Source: a bacterium (GTDB lineage Bacteria > Armatimonadota > Fimbriimonadia > Fimbriimonadales > Fimbriimonadaceae). From it: DNA of 64,000 nt. Shown piece after piece: positions 43,663 to 52,400 of this stretch. Under the pieces are notes generated by a model. It saw nothing but the letters and a program-made list of their open reading frames with translations. It was not told the origin of the DNA and searched no databases. Each line of letters starts with the position of its first letter. The first letter of the stretch is position 1. The position numbers and the translations under genes are program-made. Location: contig JAIXUN010000002.1 in NCBI GenBank assembly GCA_027483535.1, positions 1,798,001-1,862,000 on the forward strand, given 5' to 3'.

Positions 43663-44382
43663 TCACCAATCCACATCTTTAATCGCATCTTCTATGCGTG
43701 TGTGGACGTAACGTGGGACCTTAAAAAGGGTGGGGGCCAGTTCCGCGGGTCGGCATTCTTCGGTGAATGCCATTACGTAACCAGCTTGTTCTGCCGCTCG
43801 AGCAACTCGATCATCGAACTTCCCGTTCGGGTACGCCAGGAATCGGGAAGCCTTGAGCCTTTTGACGAGACTTCGCTTGCTGTTGACGAACTCCTTTTCG
43901 AGTCGCTGAGTAGAGAGTGTTCGAAGGTCTGCCGGGTGCGAAACCGTTTGACTTTCAACGTCAAACCCTTTTGCTTTCAAGGAGATCAACTCGGGCCAAT
44001 CGCATTTGGGCCTTCCTGTTTGAGCGCCTACGAATCCGGTGTGAACGAACTGTACGGCGGGAACATCAAACTCCTCCAGGATGGGGACGCCGTAGTCAAG
44101 AAACCCCTTGTAGTTATCAGCAAACGTGATCAGGACGGCTTTCTCGGGGAGCCTTTTTTGGCCCGTGAGACCCTTATACAGAGTCTCGACGCTGATGAAG
44201 GTCGCCCCGAGCGCTCGCAACCGTTCGAGTTGAGATTTCAGTTCGTTCTCGGTGGTGTCGAACCAAACTTTCTTCGGTCCATCTCCCGGAAGAACGTCGT
44301 GGTAGGTCAGCACGATGCTTCGGGTCGCCAGCCAATGAAGAACCGGCGACCCAATAACAAACGCACTAACCGCAAGGATCAT
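43663..44382 (-). CDS. Polysaccharide deacetylase-like protein with altered NodB motifs
   Basis: The 239-residue protein has an N-terminal hydrophobic anchor and the NodB fold, but the key residues differ. Motif 1 reads ITFADN (catalytic-base Asp to Ala), and motif 2 reads ESQTVSHPADL (first metal His to Gln). Motif 3, FLAYPNGKFDD, is recognisable. Metal binding and deacetylation are therefore doubtful; it may bind glycan only or use other ligands. It begins directly after the TAA stop of the Ig-cyclophilin lipoprotein gene (TAAATG), so both are co-translated. Compare the intact NodB domain at 23351-24349. Confidence 0.8.
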   Translation of the reverse strand: MILAVSAFVIGSPVLHWLATRSIVLTYHDVLPGDGPKKVWFDTTENELKSQLERLRALGATFISVETLYKGLTGQKRLPEKAVLITFADNYKGFLDYGVPILEEFDVPAVQFVHTGFVGAQTGRPKCDWPELISLKAKGFDVESQTVSHPADLRTLSTQRLEKEFVNSKRSLVKRLKASRFLAYPNGKFDDRVARAAEQAGYVMAFTEECRPAELAPTLFKVPRYVHTRIEDAIKDVDW

Positions 44383-45666
44383 TTAAGGGACGGCTTGAAC
44401 CCGTGCAGTGAGGATCTTGTCGCCACGCCTCAGCGCGTCCACAACGTCTCCACCCGATGCCACGTCACCAAAGACCACGTAATTGCCGTCGAGCGACGGT
44501 TGCGGAGCAAGAGTGATGTACACCTGGGATCCAGCCGTGTCTAAGCCCGTCGCTCGTGCCATTGCCAAGACGTGCCGACCGTGGAGCAGATCATTCGCTT
44601 CGAACGGAATCGTGTATCCCGGTCCCCCGGTTCCAATGCTTGGATCCGTAAGAGGCAGCGTCTTCGTGAGCGGGTCGCCCCACTGGATCACGAATCCCGG
44701 CTCGTATCGGTGCATGATGATTTCGTCATAGAAACCACGGTTGACCAGGGTCACGAAGTTGGCACAGGTGTTCGGCGCCTTATCGGGCCGAAGCGAGAGA
44801 ACAAATTCGCCCTTGCCCTCAACAACGTATCGAACTTGGACATTCGCAACCACCTGAACGTTGACCGATGCAGTCTTTGACGTATCTGCCTTGTTGGTCG
44901 CCGTAATCGTAACGGTGCCCGTGGAATCGGGAGCCGTCCATTCACCGGAGGCGTTGATCGTTCCGGCCGTTGCGGACCAATCGACATTGGTGCTGTTGAC
45001 GCCCACCACTTTTGCTCCAAAAGTGAGCTTGCTTCTAGGAATGGAGAGCGGGAGCGTGGAAGGTGATGAAATTTCGACCGGACGAACAATGTTCACCGTG
45101 ACGGTTTTCGACTTCGCGGGATCGTCGACACTGGTCGCAGTGACCGTGCAAGTTCCAACGGTCGCAGGAGCGGTCAGCACACCCGTGGCCGAAATCGTCG
45201 CCCCCGTCGCGGACCAAGTGACGCGCTGGTCGGTCGCACCTGCCACTCGACTCGTCATCGTGAGAGTTCCGTCAGTCCCGATGTTTAAGGGTCCGGAGTT
45301 CGTGATCTGAACGTCGTAGTTGCTCTCGACGATCACGGTCGCCTCGGCGAACTTGGAGGGGTCCCCTGCCACCTCGGCGCGAACCTTGTACGTTCCAGAC
45401 TTACGAGGAGCGGCGTACTTACCCTCTTTGTCGATGGTTCCGGCAGACGCGTCGACAACCTGCCAGCGAACACTTTGCTTCCCACCATCGACAACCGCGG
45501 TAAACGTATTGATCCCGCTAAGACCGAGACGTACGGTGCTTGGCTCAATCTTCATGCTTCGGAACGCGGGCTTTGCGTCTGTCCCTCCACCACCGCAACC
45601 GGCTACGAAGGCGACTAAGCACGCCAATCCTGCAACTTTTACCGACCTACCCATTCCCATATCCAT
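44383..45666 (-). CDS. Lipoprotein with Ig-like domains and a cyclophilin-type prolyl isomerase
   Basis: The 427-residue protein has a lipoprotein signal (GLACLVAFVAGC, Cys24), then three or four bacterial Ig-like repeats at about 35-270 with recurrent VTWSATGATISATGVLTAP-like units. A cyclophilin domain at about 278-427 contains GEFVLSLRPDKAPNTCANFV, GFYDEIIMHR, FVIQWGDP and YVVFGDV. Cyclophilins speed prolyl bond isomerisation and assist folding of secreted proteins. Several usual active-site residues are hard to place (the FHR motif reads MHR), so activity is probable but not sure. ATG 45666 is chosen from the signal. It is co-transcribed with the altered deacetylase gene. Confidence 0.85.
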   Translation of the reverse strand: MDMGMGRSVKVAGLACLVAFVAGCGGGGTDAKPAFRSMKIEPSTVRLGLSGINTFTAVVDGGKQSVRWQVVDASAGTIDKEGKYAAPRKSGTYKVRAEVAGDPSKFAEATVIVESNYDVQITNSGPLNIGTDGTLTMTSRVAGATDQRVTWSATGATISATGVLTAPATVGTCTVTATSVDDPAKSKTVTVNIVRPVEISSPSTLPLSIPRSKLTFGAKVVGVNSTNVDWSATAGTINASGEWTAPDSTGTVTITATNKADTSKTASVNVQVVANVQVRYVVEGKGEFVLSLRPDKAPNTCANFVTLVNRGFYDEIIMHRYEPGFVIQWGDPLTKTLPLTDPSIGTGGPGYTIPFEANDLLHGRHVLAMARATGLDTAGSQVYITLAPQPSLDGNYVVFGDVASGGDVVDALRRGDKILTARVQAVP

Positions 45667-45760
45667 CCTCGCCCTACAGTCTGTCCCGGTTCGAATAAGA
45701 GCATCACCAGGCGCCAAAAAGAATCATCGGAAGTTTATCCGGTGATCCCCACGAACCAAC

Positions 45761-47395
45761 CTATTTCGCCGACCACCGCCGCGATCGAATTCCATCCAGT
45801 TCAAAAGCTCGGAGCACCGGATGCATCTCCCCAACGTCGAACTTGGCCCCAAAGAAGTTCCAAGCGGTCAAACTGTCGGGCGTGTTCGGTTGAAGAAGTT
45901 CGAAGGCAACGATGCCTAATGGCTGGGCGGTTCGAACGAGGACGTACTCGGAAGGGTTGGTAATCGGCATCCGTTCCCATGCGCCTTTCACTCTTATCAT
46001 CTCGTGTCCTTGGAATTTCGGAAGGACCTGACAAGTTGAGACCTTCAAGCTCTCCGCAAAGATCACCTTCGGCGCTTCGACAATCTCCTCGACGGTGACA
46101 CCGTGCAATCGGACCTTCACTAATGCATCACTAAACTTCTTTGGAACGAAGAATCCCATCGGGAACCGATCAGTCTCTTCCGCGACGAATCGATCGAAAA
46201 CCTCCATCCGCGTCTTTCCTATCGAACGAATCGGCCCCCGACCCCGCTCGCCGCTTGGCAACTGCTCCATGAGGACTTCCTCGAATCCTCGCGACTTCAC
46301 TTTGTAAGAAACCGCGAAGGGAGGCGCGCTCTTTGGATCTCGTCCCCATGCAATCACGTCTGCATCGGCAAGAGCCTTGTTCTTGAGAATGCGCTTGCTG
46401 TCTCGGACGATCTTCTCAAGGCAGAGATCGACAAAGTTGCGCGTGTCCCGAATCCGGTTCGAGAACGGTTCGTACACCATCGCCTCGCTCAAAATCGTGA
46501 TCGCGTTACGAAGACCGCCGTAGTTGGTCACGTAGCGAGCGTCTCCCGCGAACGTGCTCCAAACCGTATTGCCATCCTTCTTTTCTGCGTTACCGTAATC
46601 GAAAAGCTCGAGTTTGAACTTGCTCCTGCTGGCACTTCTCACCGCAGGGAAGAACTCTCCGAGCGAATAATCGCGAATGGCTGGATGGGTGTTCGCGTGA
46701 AGCGGACCTCCGTAGGTGAGCGGATATCCGTGCCGGGTTCCGTTGGTGGTGTGAAGGTCGAAAACCACATGAGGGTTCCACCGATTGTAAATCTCGGTCA
46801 GTGCGCTCTCCATCTCCGGAGATTCCACTTTCACGCAGTCGCGATTGAGGTCAAACCCTTGACCGTTTGCTCGCAGTCCAACCACAGCGGGCCCATTCTG
46901 TCCTGGACGGTTGCGCTCTTGGGGTCCAAAAGAATCGTTGCCGTCGACGTTATAGATGGGTTGAACCACCAGCACGACCTTGTCCAAAAGCGGGTTGGTC
47001 GGCAAGGACGCATCCCTTAAGAGGGCAAGCGCGGCTTCCTTCCCTTCTACTTCACCTGCGTGGATGTTCGCCTGGATGTAGATAATCGGCCGTTGTAACC
47101 GGGCGGCTTCCTCCGGTGTTGAGATGAGCGGACGACTGGCAACGACTAGCGGAATCGGCTTTCCTTTTGGAGAGTTGCCAGAGAACTCGATGCGGATGGG
47201 TGCTCCGAGCCGTTCAAGGTCGCGGAGAAACTCCATAACATCCTCATAACTGGACGTCTTTTCGAAATTGGAAGCCTCGGGCACCGTTTTCAGCGATCGC
47301 AGCTTTTCGGTTGCAACGATCCGCGTGGGACCTCCATCGATCCCGATGGGCAGAGTCGGAAGCAAAGCCGCCACGATAGCCATTGTCGACAACAT
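45761..47395 (-). CDS. Secreted M14-family zinc carboxypeptidase-like protein
   Basis: The 544-residue protein has a signal peptide (MAIVAALLPTLPIG). The M14 zinc site is IHAGEVEGKEA (His112, Glu115) with the third ligand in FDLHTTNG (His214). RDCVKVESPEM and the catalytic-glutamate candidate ITILSEAMVYEP complete the pattern. Family enzymes trim C-terminal amino acids or amide-linked groups. The C-terminal 200 residues are additional. TATGAT at 47403-47408 ends 7 nt before the ATG, predicting a leaderless mRNA. Confidence 0.9.
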   Translation of the reverse strand: MLSTMAIVAALLPTLPIGIDGGPTRIVATEKLRSLKTVPEASNFEKTSSYEDVMEFLRDLERLGAPIRIEFSGNSPKGKPIPLVVASRPLISTPEEAARLQRPIIYIQANIHAGEVEGKEAALALLRDASLPTNPLLDKVVLVVQPIYNVDGNDSFGPQERNRPGQNGPAVVGLRANGQGFDLNRDCVKVESPEMESALTEIYNRWNPHVVFDLHTTNGTRHGYPLTYGGPLHANTHPAIRDYSLGEFFPAVRSASRSKFKLELFDYGNAEKKDGNTVWSTFAGDARYVTNYGGLRNAITILSEAMVYEPFSNRIRDTRNFVDLCLEKIVRDSKRILKNKALADADVIAWGRDPKSAPPFAVSYKVKSRGFEEVLMEQLPSGERGRGPIRSIGKTRMEVFDRFVAEETDRFPMGFFVPKKFSDALVKVRLHGVTVEEIVEAPKVIFAESLKVSTCQVLPKFQGHEMIRVKGAWERMPITNPSEYVLVRTAQPLGIVAFELLQPNTPDSLTAWNFFGAKFDVGEMHPVLRAFELDGIRSRRWSAK

Positions 47396-47977
47396 CGGCT
47401 AGATCATATCTCAAGAGGTTTAGAAGAGCTCAGGGAGAGTTTCTCGGGCAAGACCTGTCACACCAAACAAAGAGCTCGGTAGAAAGCGTGAACTCAGTGA
47501 GGGCCCTTTCCGTCCCCGGAGGGAGTGGCGTCTGACGACCATTTTGAGACCGATTAGGGTGGCAAATTCCCTTTTTGGGGAGTGTGGATGAGCCCAGCAA
47601 CGGCTCTTTGACCTGTTTTTTAACCACTTCCAGCAACTTCCTACAAAAAGGAAGAACAAATCCAACTATATCGTTGTATCTTTATAGAGCGATCCCGCAT
47701 TTAACCGTAAATCCAGCGTATTGCAATTTCGACGCTATCTGCGCACCAGTGGCATGAACATTTTCCGCGAACAATTTGTCGAATCCAGAGGAGCCTCTTC
47801 CCGACCTAGGCTTCTTGGAAAGGTCGATTTCGCAACCGTTCCTTCGCCACGCACGCTTTCATTCCCTGGCAACTCTCGCTCCTTGCAAGCGTTCCAGAAC
47901 AATCATTCATCATTCCCGACTGCTGACTCGAAGTCCGAGAAAACGGCAGCGCGTCCATCTCATTGACGAGACTAACC
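47396..47977. other. 582-bp gene-free interval upstream of a prepilin gene
   Basis: Near 47403 it holds the -10 of the M14 gene. Elsewhere only short frames without coding character are visible on either strand. A weak hairpin (GAGCC/GGCTC) followed by scattered T residues lies near 47590-47620. No clear -35/-10 pair, riboswitch or repeat was found, although the prepilin gene needs a promoter here, so a long 5' leader is possible. Confidence 0.4.
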
Positions 47978-48805
47978 ATGCAACGAAAAGCATTCACTCT
48001 AATTGAACTCCTCGTAGTCATCGCGATTATCGCGATCCTCGCGGCAATCCTCTTCCCTGTCTTCGCACAGGCAAAGGCTGCTGCAAAGAAGACCCAGTCG
48101 CTCTCCAACTGTAAGCAAACGGCTACGGCTACCTTGATTTACAGCACGGACAACGACGACATGTTCCCGTTTGGTTCCGGCAACGACTGGTACTACCCGA
48201 ACGGTAGCTGGGTTTGGTCCACGCAACCTTACATCAAGAACTACCCAATGCTGTTGGATCCTCAGGACCCCAAGAGCCGGGCATTCTGGCCGAACTGGTT
48301 CCCAGCCGACGCACTTTCCATCTCCTACGCAGCCAACTCCCTGATCAAGTGGAATGGCACCAACAACCAAGCGGTGGGCGTCATCAACATGATTCAAGGC
48401 TGGTACAGCGGTCCGTACACGGTTAGCCAAACCATGGTCGGTCGCCCTGCGGAGACCATCATGTATGCGTCGCACTACTACGGTAACAACATCTGGGGCA
48501 TGGGCGCGCTCATCACGGGCGCTCCGTTCTGGGACTTTGCTGGACCTACGGTTCACCCGCAAGGAACCCCTCCTCCCGGTGGAACTCCTCGAACAGGCGG
48601 TCCTTACACGGTTACCGCTAACGGGCAAACCATCGTAGTCAACCGAAACGACCGATACGGCTCCGTTGCCGTCTACGGAAACCAAGGTATCTTCGTGTTC
48701 ACCGACGGTCACGCGAAGTCGATGGATCCCGTCCAAACCAACCCTGCAGAAGGTTACGAGCCACAGTTCGATCAACAGAACATGTGGAACTACACCCGAC
48801 TCTAA
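47978..48805 (+). CDS. Prepilin-like secreted protein, paired with a small lipoprotein
   Basis: The 275-residue protein begins [20 protein letters not shown], the prepilin peptidase site and hydrophobic helix, then [19 protein letters not shown]. The body is Trp/Asn/Tyr/Pro-rich (NDWYYPNGSWVWSTQPYIKN, GAPFWDFAGP) and ends IFVFTDGHAKSMDPVQTNPA, the same C-terminal block as in 26641-27486. ATG 47978 is chosen from the signal; the frame could start earlier at 47963. The lipoprotein gene follows 8 nt downstream. Role unknown. Confidence 0.88.
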   Translation: MQRKAFTLIELLVVIAIIAILAAILFPVFAQAKAAAKKTQSLSNCKQTATATLIYSTDNDDMFPFGSGNDWYYPNGSWVWSTQPYIKNYPMLLDPQDPKSRAFWPNWFPADALSISYAANSLIKWNGTNNQAVGVINMIQGWYSGPYTVSQTMVGRPAETIMYASHYYGNNIWGMGALITGAPFWDFAGPTVHPQGTPPPGGTPRTGGPYTVTANGQTIVVNRNDRYGSVAVYGNQGIFVFTDGHAKSMDPVQTNPAEGYEPQFDQQNMWNYTRL

Positions 48806-48813
48806 GTTAAGCA

Positions 48814-49059
48814 ATGAAAAAAGTTCTTAAGACTCTACTTATCGTCAGCTCCATGGTGGTGGCTTCTGCTCTCGTTGGTTGCGGATCGGAAACGGGCGCA
48901 ACTAAGGCAGAGGAAAACACCTTCAAGAGCGGCGCGAAGCCAACGGTTAATATTCCGCCTGGATCTAACCAAGCTCCATCCGACTTCAAGAGCAGTCTTG
49001 ATACCGGTGGCGGGCCTCGACCGCCCGCGGGTGCGGGTGCGCCAGGACCCGGCAACTAG
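48814..49059 (+). CDS. Small lipoprotein paired with a prepilin gene
   Basis: The 81-residue protein has a lipoprotein signal (LIVSSMVVASALVGC). A short charged segment and a Pro/Gly-rich tail ending GPGN follow. It parallels the lipoprotein at 26408-26644, which also sits directly downstream of a prepilin gene and ends GPG, although the signal sequences differ. The pairing suggests a joint function such as anchoring. A strong terminator follows at 49081-49123. Confidence 0.75.
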   Translation: MKKVLKTLLIVSSMVVASALVGCGSETGATKAEENTFKSGAKPTVNIPPGSNQAPSDFKSSLDTGGGPRPPAGAGAPGPGN

Positions 49060-49080
49060 AGTCTTAGTAGACTAAGACGA

Positions 49081-49123
49081 AATAAACCCCGAAGATTCTT
49101 TGAATCATCGGGGTTTATTTTTT
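49081..49123 (+). terminator. Rho-independent terminator after the prepilin/lipoprotein pair
   Basis: AATAAACCCCGA (49081-49092) pairs with 49108-49119, and an inner GATT/AATC pairing extends the stem past a one-base bulge on each side. A run of T residues closes it on the plus strand. Confidence 0.85.
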
Positions 49124-49302
49124 GATCAAGCGTTCAAATGAGCTTGTAAAAAAGACTATGCGCGGGGATGGTGAGTGAGTCTGGAAGAGGACATTAAGCG
49201 TCCGTAACTCACCCAAGGGATGCCTTATCATCCAATAGAATCAGATCTGGGGCCATCGGCAGCAAAAACCGGGCAGTGCGCACCCACCTATCGAAAGGTG
49301 AA

Positions 49303-49378
49303 TGGTGGGCGGTGAGGGACTCGAACCCCCGACAACCTCGGTGTAAACGAGACGCTCTACCAACTGAGCTAACCGCCC
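49303..49378 (-). tRNA. tRNA-Val (anticodon TAC), CCA encoded
   Basis: On the minus strand the 76-nt sequence folds as a full tRNA. The acceptor stem GGGCGGT pairs with ACCGCCC (49307-49313). It has the D-arm TTAGCTCAGTTGGTAGAGC, an anticodon loop TTTACAC giving TAC, and the T-arm GGGTTCGAGTCCC. The discriminator A and an encoded CCA occupy 49303-49306. It reads GUA valine codons. It stands alone between the lipoprotein terminator and the divergent amidase gene. Confidence 0.97.
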
Positions 49379-49499
49379 GAGAGGAAAACCGCATCTGACG
49401 ATTTCCCGAAAGGAGCCAAGAATTTACCCTAGGGATCGGTCGGTGCGCTTTTCTGGCACTGAAATTTCTAGAATGGCTGTACAATTTACCGGGGCCGTA

Positions 49500-51152
49500 A
49501 TGACAAGGAGTGTTGGCTTTTTCGCGCTAGGAGTGGCGCTGGTGACAACTGCGTTTGCAGGAGAACCTTCATTAGCGACCAAAGGTCGGCAGAACAAGCC
49601 GGTGCAAGCCAACGTGACGGGTGCTGTTCGCAAGGCCGAACTCGCCTTTACCCACTTTGAAACGCCCGCCAAGGGATTCCGCATTGCGGATGACTTCTAC
49701 TTGCCCATTGCTTTGGTGGAAGCGTTTGGATGGAGCGCATCCGTTCAAAACGGAGAAGCGAAGGTCATCATCGATCAGTCGCTTTACATGACCACCTTGA
49801 AAGAGGTCAACGGTCAGGCTTGCTTGTCGGTCCGCGACCTCGTTGCCGAAGCCGGAGCCATCGCGGCTTGGACGCCTGGTTTTGATCGATTAGAAGTTGC
49901 GGCGGCTCTCAAGAACGTTCGCGTTTCAAAAGGAACGGTCAGCTTCTCTTCCACGCTTCCCCTAAAAACTTCAGTCACCACGCTTACCTCACCCTCTCGA
50001 GTCGTGTTAGACATCGTCGGTGCTCGGATGGGTCCGAATACAAAGCTCGACTTGGAATCCAGTGCTCGGGTCTCCCAGTTCAAGCCAAACACGGTGAGAG
50101 TGGTCTTAGAGACAACCTTTGTTCCTGACCTCTCTAAAGCGACTTCGGATGACTCACCAAAGAAAGATTTCAGTTTTGACTTCACCCCTCCGCAGGTGGT
50201 GCCAGAGCAAACCGTCCCCTCGGAAACCGGTACGACGCCGGTTCCGACTCCTTCAGCGGGACCCCTGAAAACGATTGGAATCGGAGTGGACATCGAGAAC
50301 GCGAATACCACGTTGCTCTCGATCAAATTGCCCGCCGCGCACCTTAAGAAGCCTGCGCAGTTTGCCAAAAAGGGCCCCGATGCGTTTGAGTTGTTCATCC
50401 CGCAGAGCAATCTTCAACTCTCTCCCGACGACAAATTCGAGTCGGAGTTTGTTGCCGGCGTAAACGTCCGCTCCGAGAAAGGCGGCACCTTCTTAACCTT
50501 CCAACTCACCCGAGCAATGGGTGTGGAGCTTTGGACAAGCCCAGTCGGATTGCAGATTCAACTTGTTCGACCGACCCAGGGTGGATCCCTTGCGGGCAAG
50601 ATCGTTGTTATCGACGCCGGTCACGGTGGCTCCGACTCCGGTTGTCGGCACGGCGCTCTTTGTGAGAAGCATCTCACGCTTCCAATGGCCAAGTTCGCGG
50701 CAGCAGAGCTCTCGGCGGAAGGTGCAACGGTGCTCATGACGCGTCGCGAAGATACCTATCCGTCCCTGGATGCTCGGTGCGAACTCGCGAACAAAAACAA
50801 AGCAGATTTCTTCATTTCGATCCACATCAACTCGCCGGGAAGAGGACGTGCATCCCCCAGCGGGTCGCAAACGTACTATCACAAGAAGAACGCCATCGGA
50901 AAGCTCCTGGCAGAGTGTGTTCATCGAGAACTCCTCCGCTACGGCAAGCTTCCAGACTTGGGATACCGAAGTGACAGCACCTTGTATTCCAGTGGTTTGA
51001 AAGTACTTAGAGACACAAAGGCAGCCGCAATTTTGATTGAGTGTGGATTCATCACTCACCCAACAGACCGGGCGAAAATGCAAACGAAGGAATTTCAGCA
51101 GGGCGTCGGTAAGGCGATCGTGCAAGGATTAAAAACGTTCTTAGGACAATGA
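49500..51152 (+). CDS. N-acetylmuramoyl-L-alanine amidase with AMIN-type domain
   Basis: The 550-residue exported enzyme has a signal peptide (RSVGFFALGVALVTTAFAG), which decides for ATG 49500 over earlier starts. Residues about 45-125 resemble a copper-amine-oxidase-N-like substrate-binding domain. AMIN-like strands follow at about 130-360, then the Amidase_3 domain with VVIDAGHGGSDSG (near 370), EKHLTLPMAKF, FFISIHINSPGRG and ILIECGFITHP. Zinc-dependent cleavage of the sugar-peptide bond in peptidoglycan serves cell separation or wall remodelling. TACAAT at 49480-49485 may be the -10, with a leader of a few bases. It overlaps the GerMN gene by ATGA (51149-51152). Confidence 0.93.
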   Translation: MTRSVGFFALGVALVTTAFAGEPSLATKGRQNKPVQANVTGAVRKAELAFTHFETPAKGFRIADDFYLPIALVEAFGWSASVQNGEAKVIIDQSLYMTTLKEVNGQACLSVRDLVAEAGAIAAWTPGFDRLEVAAALKNVRVSKGTVSFSSTLPLKTSVTTLTSPSRVVLDIVGARMGPNTKLDLESSARVSQFKPNTVRVVLETTFVPDLSKATSDDSPKKDFSFDFTPPQVVPEQTVPSETGTTPVPTPSAGPLKTIGIGVDIENANTTLLSIKLPAAHLKKPAQFAKKGPDAFELFIPQSNLQLSPDDKFESEFVAGVNVRSEKGGTFLTFQLTRAMGVELWTSPVGLQIQLVRPTQGGSLAGKIVVIDAGHGGSDSGCRHGALCEKHLTLPMAKFAAAELSAEGATVLMTRREDTYPSLDARCELANKNKADFFISIHINSPGRGRASPSGSQTYYHKKNAIGKLLAECVHRELLRYGKLPDLGYRSDSTLYSSGLKVLRDTKAAAILIECGFITHPTDRAKMQTKEFQQGVGKAIVQGLKTFLGQ

Positions 51153-51742
51153 GCAAAGGCAAGTCATTCCCCATTACGCTGGTGGCATTCGGTCTCCTTG
51201 CAGGGCTGGGCTTGGCCGGCATCGCGACGTACGTCCAATCTGCACCTGGCAGTAAGCAGAATCCCATTCTTAAAGAGCAGGCGCCCGTTCAACGTCCAAC
51301 CAATGAACCAACGGACCCCGTCGACCCGGCCCCGCTTAAGGAACAAGTGAGCGTCCAGTCTATCAAGCAGACAGAAACGGGCTACGAGCTCTCCGGGTCG
51401 GTAAAGGTCTCAGCAAAGGAGCCTGAACTAGGAGCCCTCAATGCCATGCTGGGCACCCTTGGGTACAAGGAGTTCAACTTTGTGGACTTCCAGGTCTCAG
51501 AAGATGGCTTGGCCACGCTCGATGTTTCGAGCGGAGTTCGAAGCGGTTTTTCCTCTGGTGAAGAGTCCGACTTCGTGAAGGCTCTCCAGGTTTGCCTCGG
51601 TCAGTTTCCGAAAGTTAAGTCGGTTGTCCTAAAGGTCGATGGTGAGAAACTCGACACGCTGGGACACCTGGAACTTTCCGAGCCGATCCTTGTTGGAGCC
51701 GCGGCTAACGCCTCGGAGCCAGCACCCGACGCAGGCCAATAA
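51149..51742 (+). CDS. GerMN domain membrane protein
   Basis: The 197-residue protein has one N-terminal membrane span (ITLVAFGLLAGLGLAGIATY), a Pro-rich linker with repeats of EQ/PTNEP, and a GerMN-like domain at about 70-180 (GALNAMLGTLGYKEFNFVDF, SGEESDFVKALQVCLGQF). GerMN domains occur with peptidoglycan amidases in sporulating and non-sporulating bacteria and probably bind cell-wall components. It is translationally coupled to the amidase. The 3' end overlaps the convergent M50-like gene by 38 nt. Confidence 0.8.
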   Translation: MSKGKSFPITLVAFGLLAGLGLAGIATYVQSAPGSKQNPILKEQAPVQRPTNEPTDPVDPAPLKEQVSVQSIKQTETGYELSGSVKVSAKEPELGALNAMLGTLGYKEFNFVDFQVSEDGLATLDVSSGVRSGFSSGEESDFVKALQVCLGQFPKVKSVVLKVDGEKLDTLGHLELSEPILVGAAANASEPAPDAGQ

Positions 51743-52400
51743 TCAGGCCGATACCACCAAGAACGAGCCACAGGGATGCCCAGCCAATGGCAGGGATGCC
51801 GGTGGCTCTTTCCATATTCTTCGCGTCGGTTGCCGCTTCAGTGAGAGAACTGAGCATTACGAGATCTCGGAACGACGCCAACGACGTCAAACAAAGCTGC
51901 ACTCCGATGAACTGAACTGCGAACATTCGCGTTTCGACATCCGCAATTTTTGGGATCGACCACAAGACCCCTAACCAAGCAAATGCGGTCAGGAGTCCCA
52001 CTAGGTCACCCCTCAGCCACAGGATGATCACGACCATCAGTGCGATCGCAAGGCCCCGGGCAATCTTCGAAGCGGCTTCCCCGTTCATGCACGAGGCGAT
52101 GACGAACGCCCCAAGCAAGGTCGCCCCGAGGTATCCGGCAGGCGCGATCAGAAAGAGCGATCCGCCTTGGCTGAGAGTGACCCCCGACGTGTCCCCATAA
52201 ACTTCGATCTTGCGCACCAGACCGCCGCTCGCAAGAGTCGCAAACGCGTGCATCGCCTCGTGGAAGTGCGTGTTGAGATACTGGATCGGAAACAGCACGA
52301 ACCGCCCGAAAGGAATAAGAGTGAGGGCGATAGAAACAATCGTCGCGTAGACCAGCGACCGCTGTTGGGGATTTAAGGCGCTACGACTGCGTTGGCTCAT
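51705..52400 (-). CDS. M50B-like membrane metalloprotease-type protein
   Basis: The 231-residue multi-span protein has HEAMH (47-51), the HExxH zinc motif of the peptidase M50B-like family (PF13398), inside NTHFHEAMHAFATLASGG. YLGATLLGAFVIA and further hydrophobic spans follow. Such proteins may be intramembrane proteases, though the family is poorly characterised. ATG 52400 gives 20 nt overlap with the upstream PAP2 gene (stop at 52381). The tail overlaps the GerMN gene on the opposite strand. Confidence 0.8.
   Translation of the reverse strand: MSQRSRSALNPQQRSLVYATIVSIALTLIPFGRFVLFPIQYLNTHFHEAMHAFATLASGGLVRKIEVYGDTSGVTLSQGGSLFLIAPAGYLGATLLGAFVIASCMNGEAASKIARGLAIALMVVIILWLRGDLVGLLTAFAWLGVLWSIPKIADVETRMFAVQFIGVQLCLTSLASFRDLVMLSSLTEAATDAKNMERATGIPAIGWASLWLVLGGIGLIIGLRRVLAPRR

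Noticed and set aside
47420-47665. Short minus-strand frames in the gap before the second prepilin gene
   Set aside because: They are short, overlap each other and lack ribosome-binding sites and hydrophobic or domain patterns.
49443-49499. Longer start for the amidase gene
   Set aside because: ATG 49500 is followed immediately by a proper signal peptide; the upstream residues would bury it.
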